A DNA stretch of 64,000 nucleotides from a candidate division TM6 bacterium RIFCSPHIGHO2_12_FULL_36_22 (lineage in GTDB: Bacteria > Babelota > Babeliae > Babelales > UBA12409): the NCBI GenBank assembly GCA_001771315.1, contig METK01000017.1, forward strand, positions 1 through 64,000. The letters are read 5' to 3'. Below the pieces are notes generated by a model, which was given only the letters and a program-made list of their open reading frames with translations, had not been told where the DNA came from and did not search any database. Of this stretch, positions 19,027 to 27,638 are shown in pieces (the first letter of the stretch is position 1; each line of letters starts with the position of its first letter). The position numbers and the translations under genes were made by a program.

Positions 19027-20259
19027 CTAATCAAATGGAAACTGACTACACAGTTGATTAACTTTAGTTTTAAACTCAGTTAAAACATTTTTGTCTTCAC
19101 GATGCATAAGCGCTTGATCTATCCAGCTTGCAATCAATATCATTTCGTCTTTTTTCATATGTCGAGACGTTAGCATTGGTGTCCCGAGTCGAATACCACT
19201 GGTTACGAACGGTGATTGTGGATCGAATGGAATGGTATTGCGGTTAACATAGATATCAATGGAAGCTAATGTTTCTTCAGCGTCTTTACCGGTAATATTT
19301 TTGGATCGAAGATCGAGCATGAATAAATGATTTTCAGTTTGGTTAGCTACAAGCTTATACCCAAGATTGATGAACTGATCTGCTAGTGCTTGGGTATTGC
19401 GAATAATTTGCTTTTGATATTCGACAAACTCTGATTGCATGGCTAAATGAAATGTAACAGCCTTACCAGCAATAACATTCATGAATGGGCCGCCTTGAAG
19501 TCCTGGCATGACCGCCTTATCTATTTTTGCAGCCCAATCTTTTTTGCATAATATAAAGCCACCACGTGGACCGCGTAAAGTCTTATGAGTAGTACTTGTA
19601 ACAAAATCAGCATATGGCACTGGGCTTGCATGAAGGCCGGTTGCTACAAGGCCAGCGATGTGTGCCATGTCAACCATAAGTAATGCGCCAACAGAATCTG
19701 CGATCTTTCTAAATTCAGCAAAGTTAATGGAGCGTGAATATGCAGAAGCACCGGCAATGATGAGCTTTGGCTCTTGTTCAGTTACTAAGGCTTGTACGGC
19801 GTCATAGTCAATTTCTTGAGTATCCGGGTCAACCTCGTAGTGAACCATGTTGTAAAAAGTTCCTGAAAAGTTAATTGGATGCCCATGAGTGAGGTGACCA
19901 CCACTTTTTAGACTCATGGCCACAACAGTATCGCCTGGTTCAAGAGCAGCAAAGTAAACGGCTGCATTGGCCTGAGACCCAGAGTGTGATTGAACATTGG
20001 CATGCTCGGCTTTAAAAAGTGCTTTACAGCGATCTCGAGCAAGATTTTCTACATCATCAACAAATTGGCAACCTGCATAATAGCGTTTGCCTGGATAGCC
20101 TTCAGCGTATTTATTGGTCATGATTGAGCCGACGGCCTGGCGAACAGCGAGGGGGCAGTAGTTTTCGGAAGCGATAAGGTTGATGGTTTTTTCTAGCCGT
20201 TCTTGTTCCTGATCGATTAAGGTGCTAACGCTAGGATCAGCTTGTTTGAGTGCGCTCAC
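19027..20259 (-). CDS. glyA: Serine hydroxymethyltransferase
   Basis: 410 residues, normal family length. Converts serine and tetrahydrofolate to glycine and 5,10-methylene-tetrahydrofolate with PLP, feeding one-carbon and thymidylate synthesis. Motifs: TINLIASENYCPLAV, NKYAEGYPGKRYYAGC, MVDMAHIAGLVA and the PLP lysine in TSTTHKTLRGPRGG. The start ATG is at 20259. It is cytosolic with no leader and marks the end of the glycan island. It is divergent from efp. Confidence 0.97.
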   Translation of the reverse strand: MSALKQADPSVSTLIDQEQERLEKTINLIASENYCPLAVRQAVGSIMTNKYAEGYPGKRYYAGCQFVDDVENLARDRCKALFKAEHANVQSHSGSQANAAVYFAALEPGDTVVAMSLKSGGHLTHGHPINFSGTFYNMVHYEVDPDTQEIDYDAVQALVTEQEPKLIIAGASAYSRSINFAEFRKIADSVGALLMVDMAHIAGLVATGLHASPVPYADFVTSTTHKTLRGPRGGFILCKKDWAAKIDKAVMPGLQGGPFMNVIAGKAVTFHLAMQSEFVEYQKQIIRNTQALADQFINLGYKLVANQTENHLFMLDLRSKNITGKDAEETLASIDIYVNRNTIPFDPQSPFVTSGIRLGTPMLTSRHMKKDEMILIASWIDQALMHREDKNVLTEFKTKVNQLCSQFPFD

Positions 20260-20397
20260 AGTTTTTTCTTTCAGTTTTTGATTTTCAGTGTATCATGCTT
20301 TGACAATTTGCCAAAAATAGGAGAAAATGAGGATGGAATATAGTCGCATTTGGGTTGCTTGTTCAAGCAGCCTATAGCATAAATTAAAGGATCATTT

Positions 20398-20964
20398 GTG
20401 ATTACAGCTTCTGAATTCAGGAAGGGTACCAAGTTTATCTATAACGGTGACCCACACATGGTGGTAGATTTCCAACATGTTAAGCCAGGTAAGGGTGGTG
20501 CTTTTGTTAGAACAAAAATGAGAAATATGATATCAGGAGCAATCTACGAAGAAACATTTAGAACTGAAGAAAAGTTCAGTCAGCCTGATATTCAATATCA
20601 AAATGTACAATTTCTTTATGCTGATCCTGAAGGTTATCATTTCATGGATCAAGACAGCTATGAACAAATTTGCTTGAGCGCCGATCAGCTTGAAGATGTT
20701 AAAGATTTTCTCAAAGAAGAGACAGTTTACAAAATACTTGCTTTTGAAGGAAATCCAATTGAAGTCAGTGCGCCATTGTTCATGGAGCTAGAAGTTACTG
20801 AAACAGTTCCGGGGATTCGTGGTGATACAGCACAAGGACGAGCAACTAAGCCTGCAACATTGGAAACTGGATTAGTATTGCAAGTGCCTTTGTTTGTTAA
20901 CGCAGGTGATAAAATTAAAGTTGATACTCGTGATTCAAAATATCTAGAACGCGTTAAAGAATAA
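20398..20964 (+). CDS. efp: Elongation factor P
   Basis: 188 residues from a GTG, with AAAGGATCATTT upstream. EF-P relieves ribosome stalling at Pro-Pro stretches. The first domain has the loop HVKPGKGGAF, with Lys32 at the position that is modified in other bacteria. The C-terminal signature is GDTAQGRATKPATLETG. No modification enzyme (EpmA/B or EarP) is in the window; a Lys rather than Arg argues against an EarP system. nusB follows after 14 bases, so the two form an operon. Confidence 0.96.
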   Translation: MITASEFRKGTKFIYNGDPHMVVDFQHVKPGKGGAFVRTKMRNMISGAIYEETFRTEEKFSQPDIQYQNVQFLYADPEGYHFMDQDSYEQICLSADQLEDVKDFLKEETVYKILAFEGNPIEVSAPLFMELEVTETVPGIRGDTAQGRATKPATLETGLVLQVPLFVNAGDKIKVDTRDSKYLERVKE

Positions 20965-20978
20965 GTGGGGAAATTGTC

Positions 20979-21491
20979 ATGGATGAGAATGGTACGATAG
21001 ATGTTGATCTAGAACTGATTCAGATTAAAAAAATTGATGGAGAACATTCTCGTCGTCAGGTACGGTCATTAATTTTTCATTTGCTTTATGCGATGGAAGA
21101 GTTTGATTATGATATTTCTTTGGAAGCATTGATTGATGATTTCAATCGTGGATTTGATCAAGAGATTGAACCGTACGGTGAGATTGCTGAAGTAACCCAA
21201 AGTATTATAAATGAACGAAAAGACCTTGATATTCAATTGACACCATTCTTAGAAAAATGGCGCTTAGAACGTCTTGGTGCTTGTACTCGCATAATACTTC
21301 GTATGGGGTTATGGGAGATAATCCATGATAATGTTCGAACCAGCATTGCAATCAATGAAGCCGTAGAGCTTGCTAAGTGCTTTACTGAAAAAGATGCCTA
21401 TAAATTTATCAATGGTGTTCTTGATCGTATTGCTATAAAGCTAGGTAAAGAAGATAAGCATGATGAAACTAAAAAAGCTACAGATGAATAA
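20979..21491 (+). CDS. nusB: Transcription antitermination factor NusB
   Basis: 170 residues with a GTGGGG ribosome site. NusB binds boxA RNA with NusE (S10) during rRNA transcription. The all-helical core is recognisable: SRRQVRSLIFHLLYAMEEF near the start, then RLGACTRIILRMGLWEI, SIAINEAVELAKCF and KFINGVLDRIA. About 20 extra residues precede the core and a short charged tail follows it. Placed just after efp, as in many genomes. Its stop is one base before the converging epimerase gene. Confidence 0.93.
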   Translation: MDENGTIDVDLELIQIKKIDGEHSRRQVRSLIFHLLYAMEEFDYDISLEALIDDFNRGFDQEIEPYGEIAEVTQSIINERKDLDIQLTPFLEKWRLERLGACTRIILRMGLWEIIHDNVRTSIAINEAVELAKCFTEKDAYKFINGVLDRIAIKLGKEDKHDETKKATDE

Positions 21492-21492
21492 T

Positions 21493-22548
21493 CTAATGAG
21501 TGTAGGCCAAAGCAGGAGCTGAAGAAGTTTCAACCTGATTTTTTACCCATGCAAATGTTTTATTCATACCGATGCGCAATGCTTGACTTGGTGCCCAGTT
21601 TAATTTTTGTTTTATAAGGTTGTTATCTGAATTACGTCCACGTACTCCTTCTGGGCCAGGAACATTTTTGATGGATAGATTTTTACCTGAAATTTCAATA
21701 ACCATTTTAGCGAGATCATTAATTGTTATCATTTCATCAGAGCCGATGTTAAGAACGGTAGTGACATCTGAATTCATCAAACGACGAATGCCTTCAATGC
21801 ATTCATCTATATATAAGAATGATCGTGTTTGATCACCTTTGCCCCAAATTTCTATAGTTCCTCCATTAGGAGCTTCAGCAACTTTTCTTGAAAGAGCAGC
21901 CGGTGCTTTTTCTCTTCCACCACACCATGTTCCTTCTGGACCAAAAATATTATGAAAACGTGCGATACGAATATCCATTCCATAATCGCGTGCATACGAT
22001 TTGTAAAGTCTTTCGCTAAATAATTTTTCCCATCCATATTCTGTGTCAGGTGCAGCAGGATAAGCAGAATTTTCTACACAATTTGGATTGTTTGGATCCA
22101 ATTGATTATGTTCTGGATAAATACATGCAGATGAAGAATAAAACACCTTACCAATACCTGTATATCGAGCTTGTTCTATCATGTTGATGTTAATGAGTGC
22201 GCTGTTGTGCATAATTGCGGCATCATGTTGTGATATATATCCCATACCACCCATGTCGGCTGCTAATTGATACATTTCATCAAAGGATTGATTGTTTGGT
22301 AGATAACATACTTTTTTACAAACTTGAGGATCTCGTAAATCACCAATCATAAAATCATCAGCAGCTGTAGTGCAAAACTCACATGCTTTTATGTCAACGC
22401 CTCGAACCCAATACCCTTCTTCTTTTAAGCGCTTGACTAAATGTCCACCAATGAATCCACCAGCACCACAAACAAGAGCTGTTTTTTGCATTGTTGGATA
22501 GGTAATATTAACAAATAACAGAGCAAATAATAATTTTTTAAGCATCAT
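21493..22548 (-). CDS. GDP-mannose 3,5-epimerase-like SDR with leader
   Basis: 351 residues of the extended short-chain dehydrogenase family. NAD motif GAGGFIGGHL (28-37), then YQLAADMGGMGYIS, FYSSSACIYPE and the catalytic YGWEK. GTWCGGREKAPAALSRK and WGKGDQTRSFLYIDEC strongly recall GDP-mannose 3,5-epimerase, which makes GDP-L-galactose and related sugars. The protein starts with an unexpected hydrophobic leader (MMLKKLLFALLFVNITYP) before the Rossmann strand. The start is supported by AAAGGA. Two Met codons are adjacent; either could be used. A related 4,6-dehydratase role is possible. Confidence 0.8.
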   Translation of the reverse strand: MMLKKLLFALLFVNITYPTMQKTALVCGAGGFIGGHLVKRLKEEGYWVRGVDIKACEFCTTAADDFMIGDLRDPQVCKKVCYLPNNQSFDEMYQLAADMGGMGYISQHDAAIMHNSALININMIEQARYTGIGKVFYSSSACIYPEHNQLDPNNPNCVENSAYPAAPDTEYGWEKLFSERLYKSYARDYGMDIRIARFHNIFGPEGTWCGGREKAPAALSRKVAEAPNGGTIEIWGKGDQTRSFLYIDECIEGIRRLMNSDVTTVLNIGSDEMITINDLAKMVIEISGKNLSIKNVPGPEGVRGRNSDNNLIKQKLNWAPSQALRIGMNKTFAWVKNQVETSSAPALAYTH

Positions 22549-22769
22549 TGAATGTCCTTTTTTGATATTGAATAATGATTTGTTTTATAGTAACACTGCA
22601 AGGACATTCGTCAACAGATTGAAAAATTTTATTTATTTAAAAAAATATAAAGTTGTGTATTGTTAAAGATATCTAATAGTATTCAGAAAGTATTTTTTAA
22701 TTGATATTTTTTAGAATAAAAAACGTCAAACTTTAATAAAAGACCAAAGAAAATTTAAAAGGATGTTGT

Positions 22770-22931
22770 TTATAACCATAACAACCAAGGCTGCACTTTC
22801 TTTTCTACTACCTTAACTTCTTGTACCTTTTTCGGTTTGCTGTTACAACATGTATTGCAATTTTTACAATCGGCCTGAAGTAATCCAATACTAGCCAACA
22901 AAACAAATAAAGTTACTAATTTATTTTTCAT
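22770..22931 (-). CDS. Cys-rich exported mini-protein (copy 1)
   Basis: 53 residues from the ATG at 22931, with AAAGGA upstream; a longer frame exists but its extra residues come from the hairpin region. Leader MKNKLVTLFVLLASIGLLQA is followed directly by DCKNCNTCCNS, then a Lys/Val-rich segment and WLLWL at the end. Four Cys in C-x2-C-x2-CC spacing could bind metal or cross-link by disulfides. The leader, the Cys motif and the DNA around the start are shared with the neighbour at 23017. Confidence 0.7.
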   Translation of the reverse strand: MKNKLVTLFVLLASIGLLQADCKNCNTCCNSKPKKVQEVKVVEKKVQPWLLWL

Positions 22932-22939
22932 AATGATTT
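22874..22939 (-). repeat. Duplicated segment, copy 1 (with 23139-23204)
   Basis: This segment covers the leader-peptide codons and the start region of the gene at 22770. It is nearly identical to 23139-23204 in the gene at 23017, including an unbroken match of about 27 bases in the middle of the leader codons. The match extends to the ATG and the ATAATGATT before it. This shows a recent tandem gene duplication rather than convergence. Confidence 0.75.
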
Positions 22940-22950
22940 CCTTTAATATA

Positions 22951-22994
22951 TTTAAATTCGCCTTGGTCCAAAAAAGGGCCAAGGCGAATTTAAA
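22951..22994 (-). terminator. 19-bp hairpin between the Cys-rich genes
   Basis: TTTAAATTCGCCTTGGTCC (22951-22969) pairs with 22976-22994 over 19 positions, one of them a G-U wobble. The loop is six A on this strand, six T in the minus-strand reading. It lies after the gene at 23017 and just before the start of the gene at 22770. It could end the first transcript or set the relative expression of the two genes. The tail after the stem is TATATT, not a clean T run. Confidence 0.55.
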
Positions 22995-23016
22995 ATTAAA
23001 TTATTAGTTGATGGGG

Positions 23017-23196
23017 TTATTTACCACAACAACCGCCGAAAGGACAACATGTATCACATGTACTACATGATCTTTCTTGTGTCATTTCAGCTTTAACTTT
23101 TTTGCCACCACAGCATGTATTACATGATCTGCAATCAGCTTGAAGTAATCCGATGCTACCCAACAAAACAAATAAAGTTACTAATTTACCCTTCAT
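23017..23196 (-). CDS. Cys-rich exported mini-protein (copy 2)
   Basis: 59 residues from the ATG at 23196, preceded by AGGAGAA. Leader MKGKLVTLFVLLGSIGLLQA, then two Cys clusters, DCRSCNTCCGG and SCSTCDTCCPF, and a final GGCCGK: ten Cys in about 39 mature residues. The protein has an internal repeat of the C-x2-C-x2-CC unit that is single in copy 1. Likely exported; a metal-binding or disulfide-cross-linking role is inference. I recognise no named family. Confidence 0.72.
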   Translation of the reverse strand: MKGKLVTLFVLLGSIGLLQADCRSCNTCCGGKKVKAEMTQERSCSTCDTCCPFGGCCGK

Positions 23197-23204
23197 AATG
23201 ATTC
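23139..23204 (-). repeat. Duplicated segment, copy 2 (with 22874-22939)
   Basis: Second copy of the duplicated leader and start region, in the gene at 23017. Differences from the first copy are scattered single bases. Outside this block the two genes share only the Cys motif. Confidence 0.75.
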
Positions 23205-23354
23205 TCCTATTTTTAAAGGGGGTTAGTGTATGTCTCATCTTCACAATCCCAAGAATATCAAAAGTTTGTTTCAAATAGCAATAGTTTTTATGGAAAATCC
23301 TTTTAAATAGGGGCTTTTTATCTGTGGGAGAGCATATTGGATAATCTTTTTGAG

Positions 23355-24446
23355 TTACTTTTTGGTAATTGTACCTGATAGAGAGTAAAAAGGGGCTATT
23401 TTAAGGCCTAATCCTGGAATCAGGGAGATTGAGCCATTGAGTGCGGAACTCAATTTGTTTTTAAGATTGCTATGGTTATAGCCATAGTATCCAGGAATAA
23501 CAGTGGCCTCAAATCCATTTTCTTTCAAAATTTCTATGAGTCTATAGGGGTCCATGAGATGTTCCGACCAGTTACCAGTATGAGGATCACAGGTGTCGCT
23601 GCCCATTGGTATTGCAGGAAGTATTTTGGTTTGTTCATATTTATTAATACATGCATGAATATCTTGTTTCATCATGCCTCTCGTCGCTTTGGCCAATGTA
23701 TATACCAAATTTTCAGTATATTGAGGTCGGTATTGTTGGATCATTAGCTTGCGTTCATTGAAAAAGCTTTGAAGGCAATCACGTTTTTTGTGACCCCAAA
23801 GGTTAAGTCTATCTTCGTATTCATGTTGATGATGTAATTTGGTTAAAGCTTTTTTGATTCTTGGATTGCAGCCATTGGCACCTGAGGACATGAAAATAGA
23901 AAGATTGCCAGTTGATAGTTGTTTAAGTTTGTTCAAAAATAGTTCTATATCATAAACATGCTCAATAACATCATAGGATGCTACCGCATCACAGGATAGT
24001 TTCTCTTTTTGTATAAATTCAATTACCTCATCGATATCGCCTGGGATATATGCCTGTGCTTCACAGCCTAATGCTTTGCCAATTTCTTGTGCATCTTGGC
24101 AGGAAACCGGATAGATATCATTGTATAGTACTGTTCCTATTCCAACTTCTTTAGCAAGGAGAGAGAGAATTCCAATTCCGCCCCCATATTCCATAAAGGC
24201 GATGTCTTTTAATGGTCGCTTGGTTGATGCCAAAGCCCAAGAAAGGATGTAGGAATATTTTTGTAGTGTTCTAGTCAGGTTACTCAAATGGTCTTGGAAT
24301 AAGTAATTTTTATTATAATCGGAGATGTCGATGGTTGCGAAATTAAAGGTCGAAAGTTTATCATGAAGGCGTTCTGTTGCAGCATTGATTTTCTGGGACA
24401 GATCGGGATTTTTTGGTAAACGAGCTGCACGATAGCTAAATTGCAT
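23355..24446 (-). CDS. Class I SAM-dependent methyltransferase
   Basis: 363 residues from the ATG at 24446 (MQFSYRAARLPKNP); the upstream TTG at 24506 has no ribosome site. Motif I is AFMEYGGGIGILSLLAKEVG, followed by TVLYNDIYP, and the post-motif is CDAVASYDVIEHVYDIELFL, typical of small-molecule methyltransferases. The C-terminal 150 residues are not recognised. There is no signal peptide. Its place near the glycan island suggests a sugar or lipid substrate, but this is weak evidence. Confidence 0.75.
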   Translation of the reverse strand: MQFSYRAARLPKNPDLSQKINAATERLHDKLSTFNFATIDISDYNKNYLFQDHLSNLTRTLQKYSYILSWALASTKRPLKDIAFMEYGGGIGILSLLAKEVGIGTVLYNDIYPVSCQDAQEIGKALGCEAQAYIPGDIDEVIEFIQKEKLSCDAVASYDVIEHVYDIELFLNKLKQLSTGNLSIFMSSGANGCNPRIKKALTKLHHQHEYEDRLNLWGHKKRDCLQSFFNERKLMIQQYRPQYTENLVYTLAKATRGMMKQDIHACINKYEQTKILPAIPMGSDTCDPHTGNWSEHLMDPYRLIEILKENGFEATVIPGYYGYNHSNLKNKLSSALNGSISLIPGLGLKIAPFYSLSGTITKK

Positions 24447-24656
24447 TGATTTCTTTCTTCTATAAACGTATTTCTTTGAGTCTAATTGATTTACAAAGCA
24501 AAGCAAGTTGGCAAATCTAACTTAATGGTGAAGGTTAAGTTGTGATCTTCAAGCCTGCTATAGCTTGTGTAAGTTTATAGAAATGCAACATAAAGGCTTG
24601 AATTGAAATTGCTCTGTTAGATACAATGAGATAATTTATAACCTAAAGGGGGTGCT

Positions 24657-25349
24657 ATGAAGAAATTTTCATTTCTAGTTTTTTTATGTATAACATTTCA
24701 AATACATTCTATGGATTGGCTTAAGAGACAATTTTCTGAAGATAATGGACAACGGGTAACTGATATACAAAGTGGTAATAGTGGAAATCGCGGAGTAATT
24801 GAATTGAATGAGGTTGTAATACATAATGGTGGTGAAGGTTCTAGCTTAGAAAAATTGCCTGATACTGTTAATTTTGAAAATGATGATAAAATTCCTGCAG
24901 CTATTAGACAACAAAAAATTCGTGGTGGTCGAAGAGGACTTTTAGATGAACTTCGACCAGAGAATAATTTAGGATTAGCGGCAGTTTTTGACCATGCACA
25001 GCGATTAAAAAAGAGGCGAGCTGCCGGTGAAGTGAAAAGAAGTATATTGGGGGATGTGAGTGAATTGTCTCTCGAGATATTGAAAGAAGGATTGGATGTG
25101 GTCGTTGATAGTGTGGGTCAGCTTCGTAATGAAACTTATGATGGTTTAGAAGAAAGTGCTGATGCTAGTGCTAAATATGCAGCAAGAGAGATGGAAATTC
25201 AAGAAGAATCACTTAAAATCGCACGAAATGAAGCTCGACGTAATAGAATTTTATTTTGGGTTCAAATTGCAAGTCTAGTTGGAGTAGGTAGTGGCACGGG
25301 GCTATCATTATTGTGGAATGCACATAATTCTGGCTTATTGGATCAGTAA
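24657..25349 (+). CDS. Exported protein with C-terminal membrane helix
   Basis: 230 residues with a strong ribosome site (AAGGGGGTG). Leader at 1-18 (FQIHS). The middle is charged and probably disordered, then a helical segment (about 130-195, rich in Glu, Ala and Lys). A C-terminal hydrophobic span lies at about 202-222 (ILFWVQIASLVGVGSGTGLSL). A leader plus a tail anchor suggests an envelope protein with a periplasmic helical stalk, or one inserted into a second membrane. No family recognised. It converges with ndk across a shared terminator. Confidence 0.6.
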   Translation: MKKFSFLVFLCITFQIHSMDWLKRQFSEDNGQRVTDIQSGNSGNRGVIELNEVVIHNGGEGSSLEKLPDTVNFENDDKIPAAIRQQKIRGGRRGLLDELRPENNLGLAAVFDHAQRLKKRRAAGEVKRSILGDVSELSLEILKEGLDVVVDSVGQLRNETYDGLEESADASAKYAAREMEIQEESLKIARNEARRNRILFWVQIASLVGVGSGTGLSLLWNAHNSGLLDQ

Positions 25350-25370
25350 CCAAATTTAAATAATAAAAAA

Positions 25371-25396
25371 GTCCGGAGATTTTTATGTCTCCGGAC
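25371..25396. terminator. Bidirectional intrinsic terminator
   Basis: GTCCGGAGA (25371-25379) pairs perfectly with TCTCCGGAC (25388-25396). In the minus direction the stem is followed by TTTTTTATTATTT, a strong terminator for ndk. In the plus direction the tail TTACTTTTGC is weaker and could end the gene at 24657. Both genes converge here. Confidence 0.9.
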
Positions 25397-25417
25397 TTAC
25401 TTTTGCTATGCAATTAT

Positions 25418-25831
25418 TTATGCAAGTTCTGGGAAGAACTGTGCTATTTCGATCTTTGCATTTTCTATAGAATCAGAACCGTGTGTTGCATTTTCACCAA
25501 CATCAGTACCAAACTGACCGCGAATTGTATTCGCAGGTGCTTGTGTTGAATCAGTAGGACCCATAAGATCACGCCATTCTTGTACTGCGTTTTCTTTGCT
25601 CAGCGCCATAACGACGACTGGACCTGAAGTCATGAACTCTACCAATTCACCAAAGAACGGGCGCTTTTTATGAACATCATAAAAACGTTTTGCTTGTTCT
25701 TGAGTCAATTGAAGTGCTTTCATGTCTTCAATATCAAAACCATGATCCTTGATGATCTTTATAATATTCTCGCTATTACCTGCACTGACTGCATCTGGCT
25801 TGATAATGGCAAATGTTCTTTCAATAGCCAT
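25418..25831 (-). CDS. ndk: Nucleoside diphosphate kinase
   Basis: 137 residues, normal length. Transfers phosphate from ATP to NDPs through a phospho-histidine. Family features: ERTFAIIKPDAV at the start, GPVVVMAL, and the active-site His in ATHGSDSIENA. It lies eight bases after rpsA on the same strand, so it probably shares that transcript, ending at 25371-25396. Together with the deoxynucleoside kinase at 58611 it would help build dNTP pools. Confidence 0.97.
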   Translation of the reverse strand: MAIERTFAIIKPDAVSAGNSENIIKIIKDHGFDIEDMKALQLTQEQAKRFYDVHKKRPFFGELVEFMTSGPVVVMALSKENAVQEWRDLMGPTDSTQAPANTIRGQFGTDVGENATHGSDSIENAKIEIAQFFPELA

Positions 25832-25839
25832 GTAGTTCC

Positions 25840-27612
25840 TTATTTCTTTGTGTCTTTAACCATATTTTCAAGAGCAATTTGCAATTGAGTTTTAGGTTTT
25901 GGACCAGCATCTTCTACTTTAGGCTGTGCTTTTTTAGAAGCTCGAGGAGCTTTTTGTACTGGTTCTTCACCACGCGCTTCTTCAGCTTCAAGTTTGGTGC
26001 TCAAACTAAGTTTACGATCATCCTTGTTAATTTGAATGATACGAAATTCACGTTCGTCACCAACTTTAAGAACATCACTGATCTTTTTATCACCAAAGTC
26101 TGAAATATGTACTAGACCTTCAACACCATTTGGTAATTTAACAAACGCTCCAAAATTAGCGATTTTAGTTATTTTACCAGCAACAAGAGTACCAACGATA
26201 TATTCTTTTTCGATGTTATCCCATGGATCTTGTGTCAATTGTTTAATACCTAGAGAGATCTTACGATTTTCTTCATCAATATTGAGAATGATTGCATCGA
26301 TTTTATCGCCCTTCTTGTACAAGTCACCTGGATGATCAATGTGTTCAGTCCAAGAAAGGTCTGAAACGTGTGCTAGACCATCAACACCTGGTACAAGTTG
26401 AATGAAGATACCAAATTCGGTAATGTTACTGACAGTGCCAGCGATTTTGTTTCCAACTTTGAATCGTTCGCTGATTGATTTCCATGGATTATCTTCAAGT
26501 TGCTTGATACTGAGTGACATACGTCGGTTTTCTTTATCAAGAGACACAACGTAAACATCAATATCTTGACCAACTCTATACAACTTACTTAAGTCGTTAA
26601 CGCGATCTGTCCATGAAATTTCAGAAATATGCACAAGACCTTCGATTCCTGGGAATACTTCAACAAATAGACCGTAGTCAGTAATGCTAGAGATTTTACC
26701 TTTGATGGTACTTCCAATTTGAACATTTGCAGGAAGTTGTTCCCACGGGTTGTCTGAAAGTTGTTTCATACCAAGAGAGATCTTGTTATTGTCTTTATCA
26801 ATTGAAAGTATTTTAACAGTGATAGTATCACCAATGTTTACCTTCTCACTAGGGTGAGAGATACGACCCCAAGTCATGTCTGTAATATGAAGAAGGCCGT
26901 CTACGCCACCGATATCAACGAATACACCATAATTGGTGATATTCTTAGCGATACCTTGAATAACGTTTCCTTCTTGTACCTTATCAAGAATTTGTTTACG
27001 TGCGCCTTCACGTCGTTCTGACAGAAATTGTCTGCGAGAGATTATGACGTTACCACGTTTTTTGTTGATTTTAATAATTTTTGCAGTGATTGTTTGACCA
27101 ACATATTGATCAAAATTAGTGACTCGTTGTAAATCAACTTGAGAACCTGGTAAGAAAGCTGGAATGCCAATATCTACGCTCAAACCACCTTTAACAGTGT
27201 GAGTAACGATACCTTCAGCAGGCTTGTCTTCTTCAAAAAGTTTACTGATTCTATCCCATGCTTTCATTGCTTTTGCTTTTTCATATGAAAGCTGGACGCT
27301 ACCATCGATATTTTCTAATTCATCAAGGATGACATCGATAGTAGAATCAGGAGCTAAAGCTTTAAGCTCATGCTCAGTAAACTCGTATCGTGGGATGATA
27401 CCATTGGATTTGTAGCTAATATCAACTACAACACCACTTGAATCAATACCAACAACGCGGCCAGCAACTAAAGAGCCCTTTTTAAGACTTTCTGTTGCCT
27501 CATTATATAAATCAAGAAGTTCTTGCATTTGCTGATCATTCAGCTCAACTTTCTCTTCTAGTGGTATTGAAACGTGACCGAATTGATTCGATCTTATAAC
27601 TTCTTTTGCCAT
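25840..27612 (-). CDS. rpsA: 30S ribosomal protein S1
   Basis: 590 residues with six S1 RNA-binding domains, at roughly 39-105, 124-190, 207-277, 294-364, 381-451 and 468-536. The repeats show VDIGGVDGLLHITDMTWGRI and VEVFPGIEGLVHISEISW. S1 helps mRNA bind the 30S subunit. The tail is Lys/Ala/Pro-rich and ends LENMVKDTKK. Six domains match the long form of Gram-negative bacteria. The leader carries a hairpin (27639-27658) that may regulate it. Confidence 0.97.
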   Translation of the reverse strand: MAKEVIRSNQFGHVSIPLEEKVELNDQQMQELLDLYNEATESLKKGSLVAGRVVGIDSSGVVVDISYKSNGIIPRYEFTEHELKALAPDSTIDVILDELENIDGSVQLSYEKAKAMKAWDRISKLFEEDKPAEGIVTHTVKGGLSVDIGIPAFLPGSQVDLQRVTNFDQYVGQTITAKIIKINKKRGNVIISRRQFLSERREGARKQILDKVQEGNVIQGIAKNITNYGVFVDIGGVDGLLHITDMTWGRISHPSEKVNIGDTITVKILSIDKDNNKISLGMKQLSDNPWEQLPANVQIGSTIKGKISSITDYGLFVEVFPGIEGLVHISEISWTDRVNDLSKLYRVGQDIDVYVVSLDKENRRMSLSIKQLEDNPWKSISERFKVGNKIAGTVSNITEFGIFIQLVPGVDGLAHVSDLSWTEHIDHPGDLYKKGDKIDAIILNIDEENRKISLGIKQLTQDPWDNIEKEYIVGTLVAGKITKIANFGAFVKLPNGVEGLVHISDFGDKKISDVLKVGDEREFRIIQINKDDRKLSLSTKLEAEEARGEEPVQKAPRASKKAQPKVEDAGPKPKTQLQIALENMVKDTKK

Positions 27613-27638
27613 GTATTTAGATTCCTTTGAGATGATAT

